Shown here piece by piece: positions 41,054 through 49,885 of a stretch of DNA of 64,000 nucleotides (positions are counted from its first letter, which is position 1; each line of letters starts with the position of its first letter). The position numbers and the translations under genes were made by a program. The DNA is from Symbiodinium sp. CCMP2592 (lineage: Eukaryota; Sar; Dinophyceae; Suessiales; Symbiodiniaceae), in assembly GCA_905221615.1 (NCBI GenBank), contig CAJNDT010006002.1, positions 1,338,501-1,402,500 of the forward strand. Reading direction: 5' to 3'. The notes below the pieces were generated by a model. It saw only the letters and a list, made by a program, of their open reading frames with translations, was not told the origin of the DNA and did no database searches.

Positions 41054-43187
41054 TGTCTCTGTTTGTGCATGTGTAAGACTTTGGCATTCGTATCATCTAT
41101 GCATGTGTCTTGGCAGCTACACGCGCACGTCAACCGTGAAGTGTGCAAGTCCTGTAAGTAGCGTAATTAAGCCTGACGTAGATATTTACCCATGTACCGC
41201 GTCCACCTCCACATACACATACCCGCCTTTGGGAATCCAATTTTCAAACCCATAGGATTTCGAAGATACATTGAGTTTAGACTTTCTGCACATCGTGTTG
41301 CCTTCCTGCCGTGTGAAGCAAGAACCAGTCGACAGATGCAGGAGCGCTTTGTGGCCTTGCCCGAGCCACTGACAAAAGTGTCTTGCCTGACCTGACCCAG
41401 TGCAATCGACTGAATACCGCTCTACGAGAGACAACATGTGTTTAAGTAGCACTTGTCAGGGCCTTGAGGCAACGAAGCGTGCGGGTTGCAGGGATCGGGC
41501 AGCTGCTCTTGCTTCATCAGGGGCTGAAGTTCGCAGCTTTATCTTAGTTTTGTTATTTGTTATGGTGTATTGCAGTATATTATCGCACATTAGCGGCTTC
41601 GCCAGGGAAAACTGCCACAACAACTGACATCGTTAGGTCTCGTTGCTTCAAGTCGTTCCATCTTCTGGAGTTTACATGTCTGGGCTTGGAGGCCACACTT
41701 GCTGTTTTGATCATGGTTTGTTTTATGTGCACTCACAGCCGGCAGAGTGTGACCCGATGTATTCGGGCTTACGACAACTGCTTGTACACCTACACTCGGA
41801 ATCCGGAATATGTAGTCGTGCTAAATGTCTCTGAACCACAATTTCAGGTTTGCGAGGCGGTGCAGCTGTCGCCAGCAGTCGAATTGAGGACGGAGGAGTT
41901 GGTGCCTGGATCTGCATTAAGCACGGTGTTTCCACACCAGTTTCGCGACCGGTATCCAAGGGTAAGCATATATGACACAATACGGTATAATGTAGTTTGA
42001 TGTAACCCGGTATGATACAACATATTACGATACAGTGTAGTGCATTGTAAGCATTGATTTTCAGAAACCACGGAAGGGCACAGGGGAGTGCCCAGGCACT
42101 GATGCTGCGCGGCTCTGCTCAAGCGCCGACCGCACGGCCCCAGGTGGGCTGCAGGTTGTATGTAGAGATCGTGCGTGTATGTATGTGTGTATATATATAT
42201 ATATACACATACATATGCCCACCAGCACATAGTCAGTGTCGTCGTTGCTGTTTGAATTGCATGTTTGCGGCTGTTCTTGTGTACGTACATATGTGCTCAC
42301 TACATGTACAAGTATGTGTATTATACCTACGAATTCAAGTGTCTGTATATATATATATATATATGTATGTGTAGATGTATGTGTATATATATATATATAT
42401 ATATGTATGCATGTATGTATATACGTATATATGTACATATGTATTTACACACCACCATCACCACCACCATCACCGCCGCCGCAGCCACCACCACCTTTTG
42501 AACAGAGGGTGGCATCGCAAGAAGCAGGCGGCTGCGGTGCTCGCGGCTGCTGGCGAGGGTGGTGGTGGTCAGGCGCCGCAGCTGGGGCTATTTTGAACTC
42601 AAGCGCGTGGGTTGGGATTTTGGGTTTTGCTGTGCGGGGCTTCGGGTTTAGGGTTGGGACATGTCTCATTTTGAACCCTAACCATACGCCTTTTCGTTGT
42701 TGGTTGTAGGATCTTCGGCTCAAGCTCATTATTGTGAAGCTCCAAAAAGTAGAATAAGTAGAGTTGCCTTCCCAGAACACTGCGGTTCTCCAGCGACCTG
42801 TGCGAACCAAATTCGGTCCAGAAGAAGCCCAAGACAGCTGTAAAGAACTTGAACTTGTTTGTCTTTCCGTACCTGGACTGGTTGAAGGGAAGAAACTTAT
42901 CTATACTCTCCATTGTAGTTCCTTTTCTTGGTTAACCAAATGTATGGCTAGGACCCTTTACGATAAAAATGGTCAACAAAAAAGGGACTACAATGGAGAC
43001 TATAGGTATGCTTGAGTCCTTCAGAAACCGGGGATCCCAATCTTGCAGGCCTGCCGTGAAGCAGCATCTTGGCTTCATAGCTACTAGTTGGGTTAACTAC
43101 CATTTCTCATGTTGTTGGTGCCTTCTACGGTTTACCAGCATTGCGAGTGGCTGTGATTACGGATGTTTCGTGCTCATTCTACCCTGA
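38358..43187 (+). CDS. Gene 4: exon-dense block plus basic nuclear-type protein
   Basis: Bases 38358-39773 form a GC-rich island with no telomere-like repeats, in which all three + frames carry long protein-like stretches. This suggests several exons with very short introns, or a frameshifted gene. From 39497 a frame begins MADAEVPAMDGAGKRAG and carries a basic cluster KKRKRATSPNPAPKRARAP, typical of a nuclear localisation signal. It ends at a GTATGT donor in phase 1, and the exons at 40235, 41117, 41336, 41492, 41739 and 42065 then join one after another in phase. That phase continuity is the main support. I recognise no enzyme or DNA-binding family. Whether 38358-39496 is the same gene or a neighbour is unclear. 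Confidence 0.5.
39497..39773 (+). CDS. Gene 4 exon: basic, NLS-like
   Basis: ATG at 39497, donor GTATGT, phase 1 end. SKKRKRATSPNPAPKRARAP is Lys/Arg/Pro-rich. If translation starts upstream by splicing, the Met is internal. Confidence 0.6.
40235..40290 (+). CDS. Gene 4 exon (SLKLGGSGQEDEVFKLE)
   Basis: Phase 1 start joins 39773 (A+TT gives Ile); donor GTATGG, phase 0 end. SSLKLGGSGQEDEVFKLE is clearly protein-like. Confidence 0.6.
40980..41062. repeat. (GT)n microsatellite
   Basis: A GT dinucleotide run after a CTGT-rich stretch (40870-40970), in a gene 4 intron. Confidence 0.95.
41117..41153 (+). CDS. Gene 4 exon, 37 nt, consensus donor
   Basis: Acceptor ATGTGTCTTGGCAG, donor GTAAGT, phase 0 to 1. 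LHAHVNREVCKS; the leftover T joins AT at 41336 to give Tyr. Confidence 0.65.
41336..41437 (+). CDS. Gene 4 exon (LCGLARATDKSVLPDL)
   Basis: Acceptor ACCAGTCGACAG, phase 1. AGALCGLARATDKSVLPDLT and on to NTALRETT. The donor GTGTTT leaves phase 1; an in-frame TAA follows at 41443. Confidence 0.6.
41492..41546 (+). CDS. Gene 4 exon (GQLLLLHQGLKFAAL)
   Basis: Acceptor GCGGGTTGCAG, donor GTTTTG, phase 1 to 2, joining both neighbours in phase. Confidence 0.5.
41739..41961 (+). CDS. Gene 4 exon, 74 codons
   Basis: Acceptor GTGCACTCACAG, donor GTAAGC, phase 2 to 0. It includes RAYDNCLYTYTRNPEYVVVL and PGSALSTVFPHQFRDRYPR. The reading is convincing but the family is unknown to me. Confidence 0.65.
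42065..42143 (+). CDS. Gene 4 exon (GTGECPGTDAARLCS)
   Basis: Acceptor GCATTGATTTTCAG, donor GTGGGC, phase 0 to 1. KPRKGTGECPGTDAARLCSS has a CP...C pair like a TSP1 end. Confidence 0.6.
42195..42450. repeat. (TA)n / CATA microsatellites
   Basis: Three TATA runs with ACATGTAT spacers; intronic. Confidence 0.9.
42710..42748 (+). CDS. Gene 4 exon candidate (HYCEAPK)
   Basis: A strong acceptor (TTTTCGTTGTTGGTTGTAG), donor GTAGAA. In the phase set by 42143 it reads GSSAQAHYCEAPK. Confidence 0.45.
42776..42815 (+). CDS. Gene 4 exon candidate (HCGSPATCANQIR)
   Basis: Acceptor GAGTTGCCTTCCCAG; HCGSPATCANQI in phase with either 42143 or 42748. Joining 42748 would need a 27-bp intron, so the two acceptors may be alternatives. 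Confidence 0.45.
42900..43009. mobile_element. Palindromic MITE-like element, family F
   Basis: Arms CTCCATTGTAGTTCC and GGGACTACAATGGAGAC are inverted. Confidence 0.75.
43049..43187 (+). CDS. Gene 4 last exon candidate
   Basis: Acceptor CAATCTTGCAG, phase 2, joining 42815. PAVKQHLGFIATSWVNYHFS continues to SGCDYGCFVLILP and a stop at 43185-43187. Confidence 0.45.
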
Positions 43188-43241
43188 ATCTTGAGCCCGG
43201 CGCCTTAGCCCATGATCCAAGACGACCGTATCTTCACACAG

Positions 43242-43280
43242 TCGAGCTGCTTTGAGCGATGTGGCATCGGATGCCAAGCA
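43242..43280 (+). CDS. Candidate TSP1-like exon (SSCFERCGIGCQA)
   Basis: Acceptor TCTTCACACAG, donor GTGAGG, 13 codons, phase 0 to 0. SSCFERCGIGCQA fits a TSP1 C...CG.G core. It sits directly before a GTA-repeat tract. Confidence 0.55.
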
Positions 43281-43286
43281 GTGAGG

Positions 43287-43620
43287 GTGGTGGTAGTACT
43301 AGTAGTAGTAGTAGTAGTAGTAGTAGAAGAAGAAGTACTAGTAGTAGTCGTCGTCGTCGTAGTAATACTAGTAGTCGTAGTCGCAGTAGTAGTGGCAGCA
43401 GTAGCACGAGCACCAGCACCAGCACCAGCACCAGCACTAGCAGCAGCAGCAGCAGTAGTAGCAGTAGCAGTAGTAGCAGTAGCAGCAGTAGCAGTGAGGG
43501 AGTAGTAGTATTAGTAGTAGTAGTAGTAGTAGTCGTCGTCGTCGTCTCGTCGTCGTCGGCGTGGTGGTGGTGGTGGCAGTGGTAGTAGTGGTGGTAGTGG
43601 CAGTAGTGGCAGTTGTTGGA
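43287..43620. repeat. GTA/AGC/GTC trinucleotide array
   Basis: About 330 bp of mixed triplets; Val, Ser and Leu frames are artefacts. Confidence 0.9.
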
Positions 43621-43782
43621 TGCATTGTGGTGAGGTGTGTTGTTAGTTTTCGCCTCGTCAGCATGCTATACTGTGGACTGTGTTTGTTTTGATTTCTGCA
43701 AGCCAACACATGCGTTGTTCATGCGATTAATTTCCTATACTGATCGTGTCATTTTTTCCAACACTTGTCGTGTCATTGCCGA

Positions 43783-43960
43783 GGTCATTTCGGCGTTGGA
43801 AGCCATGCCGTTCAAAGTTCCCGCCGCCCCTGAAAAAGGCAGGGGGATATTGAATGTTGGCCTCTTCATCGTAACAACCGCTTGGGGTGAAGACGAGCCT
43901 TATCAAGAGCATCGACGGCAGAAGCAACACCTTCAGCATCACTATCCCCATGTCATGCTC
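43783..43960 (+). CDS. Protein-like segment, strand uncertain
   Basis: The + frame reads MPFKVPAAPEKGRGILNVGL then FIVTTAWGEDEPYQEH. The - strand is also open and protein-like over the same bases. No family. Confidence 0.3.
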
Positions 43961-44199
43961 TGTCGCGCCACCATGTTGAATCATGTTTATTCGTGGAGCT
44001 CCTTGGAATATAGTATATGTATATACATATGTGTGTATGTGTATATATATATATATATAGATATATATCACTGTAATTGTTAAATTCGTGGAGCTCCTTG
44101 GGAGGACGACATGATGGGTCATCGTAGTCACTGACATCGTCGGTCGGCGAACATCGTTACTGCCTGTGCTGTCCTCCCTGCCGTAGTCCTCCTCATGGC

Positions 44200-44289
44200 T
44201 TACCTTTGGTTAGTAGGGAATGCAGGAATGGGGTACAATTATAACTAATATCGCTACCATTCTTCCATTCCCTACTAACCAACGGTAAG
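44200..44289. mobile_element. Palindromic MITE-like element, family I
   Basis: Arms TTACCTTTGGTTAGTAGGGA and TCCCTACTAACCAACGGTAA are near-perfectly inverted. The stretch from here to 45169 shows no gene I can support. Confidence 0.8.
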
Positions 44290-45169
44290 ATGAGCCTGAG
44301 GCAACAGCTGTCTTTAACTGCAGCTGCTTCTCGTACGGTTCAGTGTTTAGGGGTTTAGGGATACATCCAAGTGTTGTGGTGGTCAGCCCGGTATAACAGA
44401 CGACACGTCGACGGTTGTTACACCAAAACCTGAAGCGTAAGCCCTCAGACAGAACAACCTCCAGGTGTAGACAAAGTCCGCATCAACCGCGGAGCTTTTG
44501 AATGGCTGTGGGACTTGACCGAAGATTATGCCCTTCGGCCTGAAGCTGTGAGAGTAGCCCTGTACTCAGAACCCTAAGCCCAGAACGCTGAGCATGATTA
44601 TGATAGGAAGGTCTTACGACGACAACGGTAAAGCTGAAAAGAAGGCTATACTAGACTATACTGCTCGTAGTACAAACCAGACAAGCCATCATATATGCTT
44701 ACTCGTAACCTATGAGAGCCAGAGCTACTTTTCATGAGGAACCCCCCAAACACAAAGCCTACGATCAGAGCCTCAACCCGCGCATCCGAATCAACCGGAA
44801 GGCCCTCGTCATGCACCCGATCTTCTCACAAGAAGTCCAAATTCTGGCCATCACACAAGTAGGTAGGGTTTTACGGTTCAGCATTTAGGGCTTAGCCTAC
44901 GCGGCATCAGCATGTTAGGTTTTAGAAGTGTGCGTGCGCAGTCAGCCAACATCGGGCTGACCAGCTGGCAAGCAACCTGTTAATTCGCCATTATCGCTTG
45001 GGGTTCATTGTCTTACACATCCGTTAATCAAAGCCATTTTGCCTTAAACCGTAAGACTTTAAGCCAAGGTAGCCTTGCCGCGAAATGCCTCCAAAGCTTT
45101 TAAATCTGAGGATTTGGCCCTCAACGCTCAGCCTGTGTGATTTGTGAGCCCTAAACCCTAAACCCTAAA

Positions 45170-45284
45170 CTACGGTTGATGATATAAATCTTGCATTAAT
45201 TACCTTAAGGACCCCCCGAAACTGTGGGAATTGTGGTATATTTTTTGTTATGGGTAATGCAGGATTTAGATCATCAACCGTAGC
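45170..45284. mobile_element. Inverted-repeat element, family K, complete copy
   Basis: It begins CTACGGTTGATGATATAAAT and ends ATTTAGATCATCAACCGTAG, a 20-bp terminal inverted repeat with one mismatch. The window's first 71 bases are a partial second copy. Confidence 0.85.
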
Positions 45285-45436
45285 TAGAGCCGGTATCCTC
45301 TGATGAGCGGCTTTTGACCAGATATGTTCATGCTACGGCTGTGCCGCAGGTCCTGCTGCCCCTATTCATGCTTTTATTCTGCATCTGTTTTGGGTTTCAC
45401 GGTCAGGGCTTTGAGAGACAGAGGTTCAGGCTTTAC

Positions 45437-45543
45437 TATAGGGGCCTTTATGATTACCTAGACTATTGTTGGGGGGCTCCTTGTTATGATTCTGGTATAA
45501 TATACCCCCAAAAACCCTTTTCTAATTGCTAAGGCCCCTATAC
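45437..45543. mobile_element. MITE-like element, family C
   Basis: Ends TATAGGGGCCTTTATGATTA and TAATTGCTAAGGCCCCTATA are inverted; about 107 bp. A good reference copy. Confidence 0.8.
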
Positions 45544-45797
45544 TAGCTTTCCACGCTCTCAGGTTTTAGTCTCAGAGCCGTATTCCGAGAGAACGGAAAG
45601 TGGGCAGACGTCCCGTGCTCAGCTGCTCCCTTTGCTCATAGCTCAGTCCGTTGTTCGGGTTTAGGGCAGTTTATGGTAGGGGCTCTAGGGGTTTATGGTA
45701 GGGGCTCTAGGATTTCGGGCTTCGCATTCTGATTTTGTAGTCTTTGATGACGCGGCTCGCTTTGCTTTTTCGCCAGTGTCAGTAAATCGGTATCCTT

Positions 45798-45898
45798 GTG
45801 GAGGTTCCTGATAAAATTACCCAGTACCACAATAGGAGGATCCTTATATTGAAAGGGCTCCCAAATTTGATACCCCTATTTGCGGAAACTCCCAAATG
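45798..45898. mobile_element. MITE-like element, family E, diverged
   Basis: The right end ATTTGCGGAAACTCCCA matches the family; the left end is decayed. Confidence 0.55.
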
Positions 45899-46289
45899 GA
45901 GGCCCTTCTTATTCCTAGCTTACTGGAGCTACTGGGGAGCCGTGGAAGAAGCGACGCTAAATAGCGGGACCACAAGGATTCCCCTGAAGTGGACGGCTCT
46001 TGTCGACCTGACACGGGTTACAGGAGCTTAAGAAAATGCTAATGATGTTCCTTGAGAGTTCTTCATGACAGCTATACTACGAAGGCGCTCAACATCTTGT
46101 TATGGTTGTTTAAGGCCCCTATGTTGGCACATGCGGCTTTGTTTGATTATGTGTATGGGGCCCCACCAGAGTTCCTCTGTCGAGCAACATGAGTTAAACA
46201 TGAATTGTCTCAGCATAATGGCGCTGGTTATTGTGGGGACAACTAGCAGCAGTATACCCCACAACCCTATTCTAAGGATCAGTTCAAAA

Positions 46290-46380
46290 GGGTAGCTCTC
46301 CAAATTAGGATCCCTTTTGGGGTCCCCCGAGATACCACGGCAAGCACCCTTAAAGGGACCCTGATCTAGAGAACTATCCA
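46290..46380. mobile_element. MITE-like element, family G
   Basis: Ends GGTAGCTCTCCAAATT and GATCTAGAGAACTATCC are imperfectly inverted. Confidence 0.6.
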
Positions 46381-46612
46381 ATATGGTATCGTATGACTTT
46401 CATATGCAGTTCCGGGTTTTCAGACTTACGAGTCCCGTCTGCAGGGCTTTGTCAACATGCGCATCTTATGAAACTTGGGTTTGCAAAGGCAAGCTCCCAG
46501 ATTCTTATCTCCCGTCGAAGTAGTGTTCCCAAATCCTAGGAATGGCGATAAACTTGGAAGCACAACAGCCATATTTAGAATCGACTGACTGATGTCCCTA
46601 AACCCTAAACCC

Positions 46613-46736
46613 TACTTGGAAGGGCAGGGGACTTAGTAAGTAGGTTATAAGTAGGGTTATAATTGGGGTAACTCCATTTAGGGTACTTATAACTCTACTT
46701 ATAACCTACTTACTAAGTCCCCTGCCCTTCCAAGTA
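46613..46736. mobile_element. 124-bp palindromic element M1
   Basis: Left end TACTTGGAAGGGCAGGGG, right end CCCCTGCCCTTCCAAGTA: an 18-bp perfect terminal inverted repeat bordered by TA. It is inserted directly after a CCCTAAACCC run. Confidence 0.9.
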
Positions 46737-46808
46737 ATCGACTGATTGATGATTGATGTCCCTGTTTGCTTGCCTCCCGGATCCTGCGAAGGACTTCTGC
46801 CACTTCAG

Positions 46809-46870
46809 CTGGCCGCTCTCTGCTGTCGTTTTTCACTGGGCTAGCGCGAGCCCAGGACTGCAACCCGCAG
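46809..46870 (+). CDS. Candidate exon (GLARAQDCNPQ)
   Basis: Acceptor CTTCTGCCACTTCAG, donor GTTAGG, phase 1 to 0. GRSLLSFFTGLARAQDCNPQ has a DC near its end. A (GA)n run follows. Confidence 0.35.
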
Positions 46871-46876
46871 GTTAGG

Positions 46877-46878
46877 AT

Positions 46879-46918
<40 letters not shown>
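46877..46918. repeat. (GA)n microsatellite
   Basis: About 21 GA units, then a GT run at 46935-46955. Confidence 0.95.
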
Positions 46919-46920
<2 letters not shown>

Positions 46921-46988
46921 CTCTGTGCATTTGGTTGTGTGTGTGTGTGTGTGTGCGTGCGTGTGCATGTCTTAAAAACTCTCAACAG

Positions 46989-47178
46989 CTCAAATGTCCA
47001 GGATGTACAAGACCTTCTAATTGCCCTGCCTTTGTCGGCTCTGGACTCTGTCGTCTCCTCCACCGTGCTCTTCGGCAGTATTGTTGTGTGGTGTTTGTGT
47101 CGGCAGCATGTGCCTCCTGCTGTCCACGAGTATGACCACCGCAATGGCAATGGCGAAGGAGACGACGGCGACTCTATT
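46989..47178 (+). CDS. Candidate exon with membrane segment and acidic tail
   Basis: Acceptor AACTCTCAACAG, donor GTCTGT. The frame has a hydrophobic stretch (VVSSTVLFGSIVVWCLC, about residues 22-38) followed by a basic-acidic tail ending GEGDDGDS. This looks like a transmembrane helix plus cytoplasmic tail. The other frame is Cys-rich (LKCPGCTRPSNCP), so the frame is not certain. Confidence 0.4.
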
Positions 47179-47180
47179 GT

Positions 47181-47330
47181 CTGTCTGTCTGTTTTCTGTC
47201 TGTCCGTCCGTCCGTCGTCGGCTGGTCGGTCCGTACGTCCATCTGTCTGTCTGTCTGTCTGTTTTTCTGTCTGTTTGTCCGTCCGTCGTCGGTCGGTCCG
47301 TCCATGTGTCTGTCTGCGTCTGTCGGTGCG
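47181..47330. repeat. (CTGT)n microsatellite
   Basis: CTGT/CCGT repeats starting at the proposed donor of the previous exon. Confidence 0.9.
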
Positions 47331-47348
47331 TTTGCAACGCTTCCTTAG

Positions 47349-47453
47349 AGCATCTGGCCACTGGCGAGGAGTTGCACAGCAGCTCACGCTGCTTCAACGA
47401 AGTTTTTGATGAAACCTGCGAGCCGGTTCGGCTTCTTACCTGCTCTTCAGAGG
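47349..47453 (+). CDS. Exon (RCFNEVFDETCEPVRLLTC)
   Basis: A strong acceptor (GCAACGCTTCCTTAG) and a consensus-like GTATGT donor, phase 1 to 1. HLATGEELHSSSRCFNEVFD then ETCEPVRLLTCSSE: three cysteines in an extracellular-looking peptide. Family unknown. Confidence 0.6.
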
Positions 47454-47885
47454 GTATGTTTAAAGTTTAGGGTTCTTTGTTGAAGACGTTTAAGGATCAT
47501 TTGCAAATGTGGGGGAGATGTCGTGGGCTCTGGAAGAAAGGGACTGTGAGGGTGAAAGGTATCATGTGCCATGCACACCTGTTAGGCATGCACAGGGCAT
47601 GTTTCACTTGAGCAGCCTCAGCAGAGAAAGGTCTCAGGTGTAAGAGAACATTGTGACCACCCATTGTTAAAGGCTCTGTGACGGTGATTGGTCTTGCTGT
47701 GGATTTCAGGATTTTCATGCTTTGGCATGTTTGCTCTGAATGTCGGCGGGCTTTTGCAGTAATGAATCCTTCCGTATGGCGATGGGTCCGGTACCTTAGC
47801 AGACCTAAAGCAGCACAGCCTTGGACTCTGACACCTTACTTCCCTAAACACATCCGTAAGGTTGGCTTTTGGAGCCTACCTGCAG

Positions 47886-47975
47886 CACCTGGCGATAATG
47901 CAGCACTGTGATGAACTTAGCCAGGCCTCTTTCTTTGACGAATGTGGGAGGGAGAGCGACTTTTGGGGGCTTTAG
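47886..47975 (+). CDS. Exon candidate ending in stop (CDELSQASFFDECG)
   Basis: Acceptor GGAGCCTACCTGCAG, phase 0. HLAIMQHCDELSQASFFDEC and a stop at 47973-47975. It weakly resembles the exon at 47349 (HLA... and FDE.C), so it may be a duplicated module. Confidence 0.45.
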   Translation, partial: HLAIMQHCDELSQASFFDECGRESDFWGL

Positions 47976-48134
47976 ATTTCATTTCCATGTCAAGTGCTTG
48001 AGTTAAGGCGGCGGAGTTTGGGCTTGGGAGTTGCGTTACGGGTCCATGGGTGTCGTGTGAAGTGCAAGTGATCCGCACATGAGGACAGGGATGACTGAAC
48101 CATGTTGCATTCCGGTCTGGATGTCTTTGTTGTG

Positions 48135-48272
48135 CTGCATGTTGTTCTCAGTGTCTCCGGAATTCCATAGTCGTGGCATGCAGTTTAGGATGTATGCAAA
48201 GTCCCATGCTACAAGCTCTGCTTTTGGAGGGTTCCCGGTGTGTTGGGAATTGCCAGCTAGGAGTTCCAAGGG
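48135..48272 (+). CDS. Candidate exon, strand uncertain
   Basis: The + frame reads GMQFRMYAKSHATSSAFGGF to a GTGAAA donor; the - strand is open as well. A (GA)n run follows at 48279-48312. Confidence 0.25.
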
Positions 48273-48278
48273 TGAAAC

Positions 48279-48315
<37 letters not shown>

Positions 48316-48569
48316 CCTGAGGAAGCCTTAGATGATACACTTTACTAGTTATACTATACACACTGTACACTCAGCTCTAAGCCTGTTCTGTCAGTACGGC
48401 CCTCAAGCCCGAAGCCCGAAGGCCTTTCGCCTGGGCGCTGCGAAGGCGGTGCTTTGGCCTTCAAGACTGCTATAGGCTATAGGGGCATAAGACTGTTTTG
48501 ACTCCCAAACCCTATTCTAGCAATGAAGACCCTACACTATTGTCGGTCTTGCTGTCTTCCGCTTCGAAG

Positions 48570-48776
48570 AACGAGCTTGAGGTGTTCACTCCAAGCACTA
48601 TAGTCACCAGGACTTGGTTCGAGGCGAGCGCCACCGCAACCAAGCCACCAAAACCCCGTAGCGCGCGAACTCGTTTTAGTTGGCTGCTCGGATGTTCAAT
48701 CTGCCTTCTCATTCCACTGCTAGGCTGCCAGTCTGACTTCTACAAACTATACAGATCTTGGGTTCGTGGAAAGTAA
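48570..48776 (+). CDS. Candidate C-terminal exon with membrane anchor
   Basis: Acceptor CTTCCGCTTCGAAG, phase 0. A Thr/Pro/Arg-rich stem is followed by a hydrophobic helix (WLLGCSICLLIPLLGC) and a short tail, YKLYRSWVRGK, then TAA. This layout is typical of a type I surface protein end. A GTAAGA after 48772 could instead splice on. Confidence 0.5.
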   Translation, partial: NELEVFTPSTIVTRTWFEASATATKPPKPRSARTRFSWLLGCSICLLIPLLGCQSDFYKLYRSWVRGK

Positions 48777-49138
48777 GAACGAGAACAGGAGCCACTGCAA
48801 CAATCAGAAGCACCGAACCTAGCATACTTCGAAATACTATTGAATGGCCAATAGCAACATGAGTATTTTCCAGCCCGACCCGGATGAAGGACAGCATGAT
48901 GTTTATTATGTGGCAGTTAGCCAAGATCATCAGAGTCCTTAACATTTCGTATTCCGTCTCTCACTTTCCTCCCCGAACACTTCCAAATTGTTTGCCACCA
49001 GACTTTTGAGCTCTTAATTCGAAAAGGCAGGCGTACGCCTTTCGCTGGGACCGCTCTCATGACCCGATGTGCTTTAAGTTTTCTGTGGTGCTATAATCCC
49101 GGTAGGATCTCAAAGGCTACCCGTCGGTTCCCGTATAA

Positions 49139-49238
49139 AGGGAACTCCAGAAAGTTGGAATATGGTTTCAGGGTAGGATACCTTATAATTTACCATAGAA
49201 AGGTTAGGATAATGATATTCCAACTTTCTGGCTTTTAC
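49139..49238. mobile_element. Inverted-repeat element, family L
   Basis: Arms CCAGAAAGTTGGAATAT and ATATTCCAACTTTCTGG are perfectly inverted. A related piece with AAGTTGGAAACC and GGTTTCCAACTT is near 59125-59215. Confidence 0.75.
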
Positions 49239-49407
49239 CTTAGATCTTCAAAATCCGACCTCTTAGGCCCCAAAACCCAAACTCCGAAACCCCCAAAGCC
49301 CCTGGTTGCTGGAGAAGTAGGCATTGCTGTAAACGGAGCTTCAAAGGTCAAGTCCCCTGCGGCTCATCGATCACAGACTTGCACGATTCACTACCCCAAC
49401 ATGCATC

Positions 49408-49467
49408 TTGCTCGGGTTTAGGGTTTAGGGTTTAGGGGTTTAGGGGTTTAGGGTTTAGGGTTTGCAA
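49408..49467. repeat. Telomere-like TTTAGGG tract
   Basis: Perfect and near-perfect TTTAGGG units. Confidence 0.9.
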
Positions 49468-49723
49468 ATGTGGAAGAGCTTAACAAGCCCTTGATGGCTT
49501 GATGTAGTAGGGTGCATCTTGAAACTTGGACTCTCCAGGCTTCAGGGTCCATATTAATGATGTAGCCTTGAGGCACACTTGACAGATAGCCGAAAGCCGG
49601 TACAAGGCTCAGGCTCAGGGCTTGAAGTAGACTCTCAGCCGTAAGCGCACTAAACGAACTGATCCCATCGATGTTGAGCCCAAGTGGCTCCCCGAAACGT
49701 AAGAGTTCCGTCTCTCCCCACAG

Positions 49724-49885
49724 ACGGGCCCTTCAGGTTGAAACCTTACCAACTTCTTGAAAATCTGCAGCAGCAGTTTAAACGAAGGACGAGGGCTGTA
49801 ATGATAATGAACTGTCAGACCTTGAGGGGTTCAGAGCATCCTCCGGGCTTGCTGCAGAGCTCCTTTCGACTTCGGTGGTCGTCGT
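49724..49885 (+). CDS. Gene 6 exon (LKPYQLLENLQQQFKRRTRA)
   Basis: An excellent acceptor (CGTCTCTCCCCACAG), phase 1. GPFRLKPYQLLENLQQQFKR continues to FRLRWSS. The donor GTAGCT leaves T in phase 1, matching 50642. Confidence 0.6.
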
